From: Alphaproteobacteria bacterium
Lineage (GTDB): Bacteria; Pseudomonadota; Alphaproteobacteria; CACIAM-22H2
Direction of reading: 5' to 3'
Assembly (NCBI GenBank): GCA_016869915.1
Contig: VGDA01000214.1
Span: 1-6,377 of the forward strand
Length of the DNA: 6,377 nucleotides
Shown: in pieces, positions 1-4,592 of the stretch
Position numbering within the stretch: position 1 is the first letter of the stretch
How the letters are laid out: each line of letters begins with the position of its first letter
Program-made: the position numbers and the translations under genes
Notes under the pieces: model-generated
The model's database searches: none
Told to the model about the DNA's origin: nothing
The model's input: only the letters and a program-made list of their open reading frames with translations

Positions 1-41
1 GCGATGGTCGGGCGGTGGGCGATGGCGGCTGGCTTGTCCAT
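1..41 (-). CDS. 5' end of a gene leaving the left window edge (unidentified)
   Basis: Reading leftward from an ATG at 41-39, 13 codons are visible, giving MDKPAAIAHRPTI and then a partial codon. The start is supported by a GGGAG Shine-Dalgarno-like sequence seven bases upstream, and by a second AGGAG slightly further up. It begins 20 bases after the stop of the lipoprotein hydrolase gene, so it would be the fifth gene of the same operon. Too little protein is visible to name a family. The prediction rests only on the start context and the operon spacing. Confidence 0.45.
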   Translation of the reverse strand, partial: MDKPAAIAHRPTI

Positions 42-61
42 GGGCGTACTCCCGTCTCCTG

Positions 62-1039
62 TCATTGTCCCGCGCGCCGCGCAGCGACGAACTCGGCGAT
101 GCGCCTGCGCATGTCGGCGGTCGTGGCGTCGCTGCGGCAGACCGCGAAATGGTTGTAGCTGTTCATCGCGCGGCCGCATTCGCCATCGACCGCCGGGCTG
201 TGCGCGCCGCGGTTGGCGGTGTCCCAGCCATGGGTCTGGTCGGGATAATGCGTCCACGCCGCCGCGCGCGTGAAGGTCTCGCGCGCGCACTGGTCGGGCG
301 GCGTCGCGGTGTCGCGCCCACCGGTGAAGACGATGACCGGCCCGGAATAGGGCCCGAGGCGCGGGCTGAACGCCGTGCCGGCGGAGCGGCAGACCGGATA
401 GAGCGCGATGCCGCCGCGGAAGAGCCCGGCGCGCTCGCGCTCGAGGAAGGGCTCGTCGGTGAACAGGCGCAGCGCCGTCCAGCCGCCCTGGCTGTCGCCG
501 ACCACGAACGTGCCGCGCGGGTCGGTGCCCTGCGTGTCGCGCAGCCAGCGCGCCGCGGCGATCGCGTCGAGGACGCGCATGTTGACGCCGTAGCGCGTGC
601 GCTCGAGCCAGTTCTCCTCGATGCCGCGGCTCCAGAAGGAATCGAGGACGAGCACGCTCGCGCCGAGGTCGCGGCGCAGCCACAGCGCGGTCGCGAAATT
701 GCCGGGCACGAGCCCGTGCCCGCCATGCATCACGATGAAGACGGGCCGTCCCGCGACGCCCGCTTGATGCGGGTTCCAGCTCGCCAGCATGCGGCCGGGC
801 CCGGAATGGGCGGGTACGAGCGGGCGCATCGGCGCGAGGCCGACGCGCGTCGTGTTGTTCTCCAGGCTGAAGGACCCGCGCAGCGGCCGCGCCGGCGCCG
901 CGGTCGCGACGATCGGCGGCTGGAACAGCTCGACGTCGCCGGCCGTCATCTCGTGCGCGCAGCCGGCGAGCAGCGCCAGCGCGGCGAGCCGCGCGCCGAT
1001 GGCCGCCATGCGTCCCCGCGCCGCCTTGCGCATCCGCAT
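62..1039 (-). CDS. Lipoprotein alpha/beta hydrolase (dienelactone hydrolase/esterase-like)
   Basis: The predicted protein has 325 residues. A basic, then hydrophobic leader ends in a lipobox, LLAGC, with the lipidated cysteine at residue 27, so the mature enzyme should be membrane-anchored and face the periplasm. The hydrolase fold shows an oxyanion-region HGG at 105-107, the nucleophile elbow GDSQGG at 181-186 (Ser183), a likely acid at Asp243 in GGRDTATPP, and the catalytic His270 in QTHGWD. This is a complete Ser-Asp-His triad in the expected order. Four cysteines in the mature part (217, 251, 288, 301) could form two disulfides, which fits export. The substrate cannot be read from sequence; esterase or dienelactone-hydrolase-type activity is inferred. 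An alternative start at Met11 would leave a shorter but still good lipoprotein signal; both starts have weak ribosome binding sites. It lies 23 bases after the UPF0149 gene, in the soxYZ operon. Confidence 0.85.
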   Translation of the reverse strand: MRMRKAARGRMAAIGARLAALALLAGCAHEMTAGDVELFQPPIVATAAPARPLRGSFSLENNTTRVGLAPMRPLVPAHSGPGRMLASWNPHQAGVAGRPVFIVMHGGHGLVPGNFATALWLRRDLGASVLVLDSFWSRGIEENWLERTRYGVNMRVLDAIAAARWLRDTQGTDPRGTFVVGDSQGGWTALRLFTDEPFLERERAGLFRGGIALYPVCRSAGTAFSPRLGPYSGPVIVFTGGRDTATPPDQCARETFTRAAAWTHYPDQTHGWDTANRGAHSPAVDGECGRAMNSYNHFAVCRSDATTADMRRRIAEFVAARRAGQ

Positions 1040-1062
1040 GCCCCGTGTCGTCGCCGCCGCGT

Positions 1063-1641
1063 TCAGCCGCCGGCGGCCCGGCCGCGCCGATACCAGTAGC
1101 GGTGGATCCCGACGACCGAGGCCTGCACCAGGCCGGTCGCCTCGTCCTGGAGCCGCGCCTGCTCCGACGGGTCGAGGTCCTCGCGCGGCTCCTCCGCGTC
1201 CCAGAGCGCGGCGATCGGCGCCAGCAGCACGTTCGCCTCCTCGTCCTCCAGCAGCGGCGCCCAGTCCTCGGCGCGCAGCCGCATCGCCTCGCGGAAGCCC
1301 TCGGCCCAGTCGGCGGCGTAGGGCTCGCCGCGATCATCCTCCCAGAACAGCGGCGCGTAGGCCTCCGGCTCCTGGCGCAGCGTCGCCGCGGTGTCCTCCA
1401 GCCGGCGCGCGAGCAGGCCGAGCACCAGCGCGCGCTCCTCGGGCGAGGCGAAGGCCGGCTCGCCGTCCATCGCCACGGGCAGCCATTCCTCCATCGGCAC
1501 GGGCGACGGCCCGGCGGCGATCCCGGCGAGCAGCCCGTCGACCTCGGAGAGCTGCATGCAGTGCTCGGGCGCCCGCTCGGACATCAGGAATTCCTCGAGC
1601 AGGGCGAGGCCCTCCTCGTCGAAGGGACCTGCGGGCGACAT
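1063..1641 (-). CDS. UPF0149 (YgfB/YecA-like) family protein
   Basis: This acidic protein of 192 residues is probably cytosolic, with no signal peptide or membrane segment. Features typical of UPF0149 are EVDGLLAGI at 33-41 followed by a GP...V..EWLP block at 43-55, the helix VLGLLARR near 73-80, Y.PLFWEDD near 95-103, and DWAEGFREAM at 111-120 followed by LRAEDWAPLL. The family's function is poorly defined. Some YecA relatives end in a cysteine-rich SEC-C metal-binding motif; this one ends in VVGIHRYWYRRGRAAGG and has only one cysteine (residue 28), so that motif is absent. The start is supported by AGGA six bases upstream of the ATG. It sits 21 bases after soxZ and 23 before the hydrolase gene. 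Its role next to sulfur-oxidation genes is unknown. Confidence 0.85.
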   Translation of the reverse strand: MSPAGPFDEEGLALLEEFLMSERAPEHCMQLSEVDGLLAGIAAGPSPVPMEEWLPVAMDGEPAFASPEERALVLGLLARRLEDTAATLRQEPEAYAPLFWEDDRGEPYAADWAEGFREAMRLRAEDWAPLLEDEEANVLLAPIAALWDAEEPREDLDPSEQARLQDEATGLVQASVVGIHRYWYRRGRAAGG

Positions 1642-1662
1642 GGATCGTCCTTTCCCGCCGGC

Positions 1663-1995
1663 TCAGCCGGCGACGTTCAGCCTGTGGCTGGACCGGTGGA
1701 TGGTCCCGTCGTCGTCGGTCCATTCCAGCTCGACCATGCCCGTCTCCTCGGCGCGCAGGAAGAAGCCGAGCAGGGGATTGGCCGCGATGGCGGGCTCGAG
1801 GCGCATGCGCATCACCTCGCGGCCAAGGTAGCGCACGACCAGCGCGTTGAGGATGCGGCGGGGCACTAGGCGGCCGGCCTCGTCGCGCCGCTGCCCGGAT
1901 TCCATCGGGTGCTGCACGAGGACGCGGACCTCCACGACCTCGCCGCGCCTGGCCGAGGCGGGAAGCCGCACGCGCGGGGCGAGGTCCGTGGCCAT
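1663..1995 (-). CDS. soxZ: SoxZ, thiosulfate oxidation carrier complex subunit
   Basis: SoxZ is the partner of SoxY in the periplasmic SoxYZ carrier, whose SoxY subunit holds sulfur intermediates covalently during thiosulfate oxidation. The 110-residue protein matches the family's length and landmarks: RVRLPASARRGEVVEVRVL near the start, HPMESGQRRD at 29-38, LVPRRILN at 43-50, EPAIAANPLLGFF at 67-79 and EWTDDDG at 91-97. It has no signal peptide, as expected for SoxZ, which is exported bound to SoxY. I chose the ATG at 1995 because MATDLAPRVRLP begins where the family begins, and a GAGG ribosome binding site lies six bases upstream, overlapping the soxY stop codon. The eight-base gap to soxY implies co-translation, which suits a 1:1 complex. 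The frame stays open further upstream, but that part is antisense to nothing recognisable and overlaps soxY. Confidence 0.95.
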   Translation of the reverse strand: MATDLAPRVRLPASARRGEVVEVRVLVQHPMESGQRRDEAGRLVPRRILNALVVRYLGREVMRMRLEPAIAANPLLGFFLRAEETGMVELEWTDDDGTIHRSSHRLNVAG

Positions 1996-2003
1996 CGCGC
2001 GCC

Positions 2004-2450
2004 TCAGGCCGAGCAGCCGCCGACGGTCACCGTGACCTCGCGGCTGGCGGTCCACAGGCTGCCGTCGCTCATCTCGGCGAGCGCGACCACGCGCTGCGAG
2101 CGCGCGAGGCGCAGGCGCATCGACACCTCGCATCGCCCGGCGCGCGGCGTGAGGGCGAAGCTGGCGACGCCCGGCGCGGGGTTGCCGTCGGCGACGACGT
2201 GCAGCGCGCGCACGTGGTCGGCCTCGGTCATCGGGCTGTCCACGGCGACGACCAGGGGGACCTGCGCGCCATTGTCGACGATCGCCTCGATGCGCAGGGT
2301 GACGCGGCCCTCGCGCGCGGCGCCGGGCGCCAGCCTCCGCAGGAGCTCGCGCGCCTCCGCGGGCGTGGCCCCGGCGTCGCGGGGCAGCGGCGCGATGGCT
2401 GCGGCGAGGCCGGCGGCGACGAGCGCGCGGCGGGGAAGCGTGTCTGCCAT
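2004..2450 (-). CDS. soxY: SoxY, sulfur-carrying subunit of the SoxYZ complex (variant C-terminal tail)
   Basis: SoxY carries thiosulfate-derived sulfur on a cysteine in a flexible C-terminal arm that visits the SoxXA, SoxB and SoxCD active sites. The 148-residue protein has a twin-arginine-type leader, LPRRALVAAGLAAAIAP, with likely cleavage near AGA at 27-29. The core follows the family closely: IVDNGAQVPLVVAVDSPM at 57-74, ADGNPAPGVASF, then SQRVVALAEMSDGSLW at 118-133. The protein ends VTVGGCSA, with the carrier cysteine at 146. The usual ending is GGCGG, so the last two residues differ. An extra cysteine at 107, in AGRCEVSMRLRL, is not part of the usual pattern as I know it. The ATG at 2450 is chosen because the Tat leader starts there; no purine-rich ribosome binding site precedes it on this strand. 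It is the first gene of the operon and is divergent from argS. Confidence 0.93.
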   Translation of the reverse strand: MADTLPRRALVAAGLAAAIAPLPRDAGATPAEARELLRRLAPGAAREGRVTLRIEAIVDNGAQVPLVVAVDSPMTEADHVRALHVVADGNPAPGVASFALTPRAGRCEVSMRLRLARSQRVVALAEMSDGSLWTASREVTVTVGGCSA

Positions 2451-2457
2451 GCGCAGG

Positions 2458-2486
2458 AGGTGCCCCGGCCGCGGCCCGCGCGTCAA
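2458..2486 (-). promoter_or_regulatory. Candidate soxY promoter giving a near-leaderless mRNA
   Basis: On the minus strand TTGACG (2486-2481) matches five of six bases of the -35 consensus. Seventeen bases later lies GCACCT (2463-2458), a poor -10. Initiation from this pair would begin at or within a few bases of the soxY ATG at 2450, which agrees with the absence of a Shine-Dalgarno sequence there. The -10 is weak and an activator-dependent promoter elsewhere in the spacer is equally possible. Confidence 0.3.
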
Positions 2487-2497
2487 GCGGCGCGGCT

Positions 2498-2539
2498 GTT
2501 GCGGCCCCGGCGCGGGGGCGCTAAACCCCGCGCCGCAAC
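2498..2539. repeat. GC-rich inverted repeat in the soxY/argS divergent spacer
   Basis: An outer 5-bp arm (GTTGC at 2498-2502 with GCAAC at 2535-2539) and an inner perfect 9-bp arm (GGCGCGGGG at 2509-2517 with CCCCGCGCC at 2526-2534) enclose the loop GCGCTAAA. Six bases on the left side are unpaired. The repeat ends directly before the argS ribosome binding site and overlaps the candidate promoter. It could be an operator, or a structure in a longer RNA started upstream; in this GC-rich DNA it may also be chance. Confidence 0.5.
2499..2526 (+). promoter_or_regulatory. Candidate argS promoter (-35 TTGCGG, -10 CTAAAC)
   Basis: TTGCGG at 2499-2504 and CTAAAC at 2521-2526 are separated by 16 bases, and the second is the only A/T-rich patch in the divergent spacer. 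Both resemble housekeeping promoter elements of high-GC proteobacteria. Transcription would start near 2533, leaving a leader of about 20 bases that still contains the argS ribosome binding site. Confidence 0.5.
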
Positions 2540-2546
2540 AGGAAGG
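2540..2546 (+). promoter_or_regulatory. argS ribosome binding site
   Basis: AGGAAGG lies six bases upstream of the ATG at 2553. It decides the argS start, because the reading frame is open upstream as far as 2199 and beyond. Confidence 0.7.
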
Positions 2547-2552
2547 CGAGCG

Positions 2553-4331
2553 ATGTCCCCCACGCAAGCGATCGCGCTGCGCCAGCGCCTCGAGAACCAC
2601 GTGCGCGCGGCCTTCGCCGCGGCGGGCCTCGATCCCGCGCTGGGCGCGGTCGATGTCTCGCGCCGCCCCGAGCTCTGCCAGTTCCAGTGCAACGGCGCGA
2701 TGGCCGCCGCCAAGGCCGCGCGGCGCAACCCGCGCGAGCTCGCCACCGCCGTGGTGGCGGCGCTCGCGGGCGTCGAGATGATCGCCGCGGTGACGGTCGA
2801 GGGCCCGGGCTTCATCAACCTCTTGGCGACCGACGCGGCGATCGTCGAGGCGACGCGCGACCTCGCCGCCGACCCGCGCCTCGGCGTCGCGCCGGCGTCG
2901 CCGCCGCGCCGCATCCTCGTCGATTTCGGCGGGCCGAACGTCGCCAAGGCGATGCATGTCGGCCACCTGCGCTCCTCGATCATCGGCGACACGCTGCAGC
3001 GCGTGCTGCGCTTCGCCGGGCACGACGTGGTCGGCGACATCCATCTCGGCGACTGGGGCCTGCCGATGGGCATGCTGATCGCGGAGATCGAGCGCGCCGA
3101 CCCGGCGGCGCCGTGGTTCGCGCCGGGCGCGCACGGACCCTTCCCGGCGCAGTCGCCGGTGACGATCGAGGACCTCGAGCGCCTCTACCCTCAGGCCGCG
3201 CAGCGCGCCAAGGACGACCCGGCCTTCCGCGAGGCCGCGCGCCGCGCCACCGCCGAGCTGCAATCGGGCAGGCCCGGCTATCGCGCGCTCTGGGACCATT
3301 TCATCGCCGTCTCGGTCGGCGCGCTGCGCGGCGAGTTCGCGCGGCTCAACGTCGCCTTCGACCTCTGGGACGGCGAGAGCACGGTCAACGACCGCATCGC
3401 GCCGATGGTCGCGCGCATGCGCGTCGCCGGCCATGTCGAGATCTCCGAGGGCGCGGAGATCGTGCGCGTGGCGCGCGAGGGCGACCAGAAGGAGATCCCG
3501 CCGCTGATCCTCGTGAAGTCGGATGGCGGCGCGATGTACGGCACCACCGACCTCGCGACGATCGAGGCGCGCGCCGAGGGCCGCTTCGACGAATCGCTCT
3601 ACGTCGTCGACCAGCGCCAGCACCTGCATTTCGAGCAGGTCTTCCGCGCCTCGCGCCTCGCCGGCATCTCCGGCGGCATGGCGATGGAGCATGTCGGCTT
3701 CGGCACGGTGAACGGGCCCGACGGCAAGCCCTTCCGCACGCGCGCGGGCGGCGTGATGAAGCTGGGCGACCTCATCACCATGGCGACCGACGAGGCGCTC
3801 AAGCGCCTCGCCGAGGCCGGCCTCGCCGAGGATGCCGGCGAGGAGGAGAAGCGCGAGGTCGCGCGCGTCGTCGGGATCTCGGCGCTGCGCTTCGCCGACC
3901 TCGTGAACCACCGGCTCTCCGACTACGTCTTCAACCTCGAGCGCTTCACGCGCTTCGAGGGCAAGACCGGGCCCTATCTCGTCTACACCGCGGTGCGCGC
4001 GCGCTCGCTCCTCGACAAGGCGGCGGAGCGCGGCTTCGCCCCCGGCGCGCTGCACGCCCCCGGCGCGGAGGCCGAGCGGCGGCTGATGCTGCTCATGCAC
4101 GGCTTCTGCGACGCCATCGCCGCCACGATCGACAAGCGCGCGCCGAACATCCTCTGCGAGTGGGCCTTCCTCTTCGCGCAGGAGTTCAACAGCTTCTACC
4201 AGGCCTGCCACGTGCTGTCGGAGAAGGACGAGGCCCTGCGCGCCTCGCGCCTGCGCCTCGTCGAGGCGAGCCTCGCCATCCTCGACCGCGTCTTCGCCCT
4301 CGTCGGCATCGAGCGCCCCGCGCGCATGTAG
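2553..4331 (+). CDS. argS: Arginyl-tRNA synthetase (KMSK-less type)
   Basis: This is the class I synthetase that charges tRNA-Arg with arginine using ATP, in the cytosol. At 592 residues it is close to the E. coli enzyme in length and complete. The N-terminal tRNA D-loop-binding domain covers about 1-95 and includes CQFQCNGAMAAAKAARRNPRELA and VEGPGFINL. The catalytic domain follows with FGGPNVAKAMHVGHLRSS; its HIGH motif is HVGH at 135-138. HLGDWGLPMGML at 164-175 is also typical. Where other class I enzymes have KMSKS this protein has KPFRTRAGG at 392-400, the known degenerate form of E. coli-type ArgRS. The DALR anticodon-binding domain begins near 470 with GKTGPYLVYTAVRARS and contains FAQEFNSFYQACHVL at 541-555. 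The protein ends IERPARM. AGGAAGG precedes the ATG at 2553. It is divergent from soxY and convergent with the methyltransferase gene, so it appears to be monocistronic. Confidence 0.98.
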   Translation: MSPTQAIALRQRLENHVRAAFAAAGLDPALGAVDVSRRPELCQFQCNGAMAAAKAARRNPRELATAVVAALAGVEMIAAVTVEGPGFINLLATDAAIVEATRDLAADPRLGVAPASPPRRILVDFGGPNVAKAMHVGHLRSSIIGDTLQRVLRFAGHDVVGDIHLGDWGLPMGMLIAEIERADPAAPWFAPGAHGPFPAQSPVTIEDLERLYPQAAQRAKDDPAFREAARRATAELQSGRPGYRALWDHFIAVSVGALRGEFARLNVAFDLWDGESTVNDRIAPMVARMRVAGHVEISEGAEIVRVAREGDQKEIPPLILVKSDGGAMYGTTDLATIEARAEGRFDESLYVVDQRQHLHFEQVFRASRLAGISGGMAMEHVGFGTVNGPDGKPFRTRAGGVMKLGDLITMATDEALKRLAEAGLAEDAGEEEKREVARVVGISALRFADLVNHRLSDYVFNLERFTRFEGKTGPYLVYTAVRARSLLDKAAERGFAPGALHAPGAEAERRLMLLMHGFCDAIAATIDKRAPNILCEWAFLFAQEFNSFYQACHVLSEKDEALRASRLRLVEASLAILDRVFALVGIERPARM

Positions 4332-4353
4332 CGCCTCGAGCCGCGCAGCGTCC

Positions 4354-4368
4354 GCTCGCCGCGCGAGC
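4354..4368. repeat. Short hairpin just after argS
   Basis: GCTCGC at 4354-4359 pairs perfectly with GCGAGC at 4363-4368 around a three-base loop, 22 bases after the argS stop codon. No U-rich tract follows, so an intrinsic terminator is not demonstrated. Confidence 0.35.
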
Positions 4369-4390
4369 AGCAGACACATGCCACCTCCGT

Positions 4391-4410
4391 CGCGCGCCTC
4401 GCGGCGCGCG
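4391..4410. repeat. Perfect 8-bp hairpin flanked by CCACCTCC direct repeats
   Basis: CGCGCGCC at 4391-4398 pairs with GGCGCGCG at 4403-4410 around a TCGC loop. The octamer CCACCTCC occurs just outside on both sides, at 4381-4388 and 4411-4418. There is no T run on either strand. It belongs to the dense hairpin region between two convergent genes. Confidence 0.55.
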
Positions 4411-4413
4411 CCA

Positions 4414-4449
4414 CCTCCCCCACCCGCGCTGCCGCGCGGCCGGGGGAGG
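4414..4449. repeat. REP-like palindromic unit, copy 1
   Basis: An outer 8-bp stem (CCTCCCCC at 4414-4421 with GGGGGAGG at 4442-4449) and an inner 6-bp stem (CCGCGC at 4424-4429 with GCGCGG at 4434-4439) are separated by a symmetric 2x2 internal loop, with a TGCC tetraloop at the tip. The 16-nt core at 4424-4439 recurs in inverted orientation at 4548-4563 with one mismatch. The architecture is that of an intergenic REP-type element; the family itself is not identified. Confidence 0.65.
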
Positions 4450-4471
4450 AGGTTGTCACGCCCTCGGCCCG

Positions 4472-4496
4472 CTTCTCTCTCTTCCTCTTCTCCCTC
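4472..4496 (+). promoter_or_regulatory. 25-base pyrimidine tract, possible Rho-loading site for argS
   Basis: All 25 bases from 4472 to 4496 are C or T on the plus strand, and C-rich, G-poor sequence continues to about 4515. A transcript running out of argS would thus be unstructured and C-rich here before meeting the 16-bp hairpin at 4508-4542. This is the usual character of a rut region. It is inferred from composition alone. The tract could equally be a filler segment of the repeat mosaic. Confidence 0.35.
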
Positions 4497-4507
4497 GCTC
4501 CCCGGCT

Positions 4508-4542
4508 CCCCTCCCGTCCGCGCTTCGCGCGGATGGGAGGGG
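4508..4542. terminator. 16-bp stem-loop between convergent genes, possible bidirectional terminator
   Basis: The arm at 4508-4523 (CCCCTCCC, GT, CCGCGC) pairs with 4527-4542 (GCGCGG, AT, GGGAGGGG) without a bulge, with one G-U pair on the plus-strand RNA and a three-base TTC loop. It is the strongest hairpin in the window. No T run follows on either strand, so intrinsic termination is uncertain. Its position 50 bases past the methyltransferase stop and 176 past the argS stop suits insulation of both transcripts. Its CCCTCCC/GGGAGGG arms resemble those of the neighbouring REP-like unit. Confidence 0.5.
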
Positions 4543-4545
4543 TGG

Positions 4546-4565
4546 CGCCGCGTGGCAGCGCGGCG
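4546..4565. repeat. REP-like palindromic core, copy 2, inverted
   Basis: CGCCGCG at 4546-4552 pairs with CGCGGCG at 4559-4565 around a six-base loop. On the minus strand its central 16 bases (4563-4548) read CCGCGCTGCCACGCGG, identical at 15 of 16 positions to the core of copy 1 at 4424-4439. The mismatch lies in the loop-side pair. Two such cores in opposite orientation resemble a BIME arrangement. Confidence 0.55.
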
Positions 4566-4592
4566 ACGGGGAGGGCAATGGTGCCGGCGGCG

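Noticed and set aside
65..1099. A 344-codon plus-strand frame opposite the lipoprotein hydrolase
   Set aside because: Low-complexity antisense shadow; the minus strand has a complete lipobox and catalytic triad.
2455..2460. A perfect AGGAGG on the plus strand upstream of argS
   Set aside because: No plus-strand start codon lies at a usable distance with a supported reading frame, and it is inside the soxY leader region on the other strand.
2199..2552. Upstream extension of the argS frame by 118 codons
   Set aside because: It overlaps soxY on the opposite strand, has no ArgRS similarity, and a good ribosome binding site precedes the ATG at 2553.
2004..4379. A 791-codon minus-strand open frame running opposite argS into soxY
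   Set aside because: The soxY portion is real, but the part opposite argS is an antisense shadow: arginine-, alanine- and histidine-rich with no family features. GC-rich codon bias keeps this frame free of stops. soxY starts at 2450, where its Tat leader begins.
4381..4418. CCACCTCC direct repeats as a target-site duplication of a mini-transposon
   Set aside because: The 22-bp interval between them holds only a GC hairpin with no inverted ends of a known element; C-rich octamers are easily repeated by chance here.
4332..4592. A small protein or RNA gene in the convergent spacer
   Set aside because: Open frames crossing it are shadows of the flanking genes with low-complexity translations, and I see no tRNA-like cloverleaf; palindromes explain the structure.
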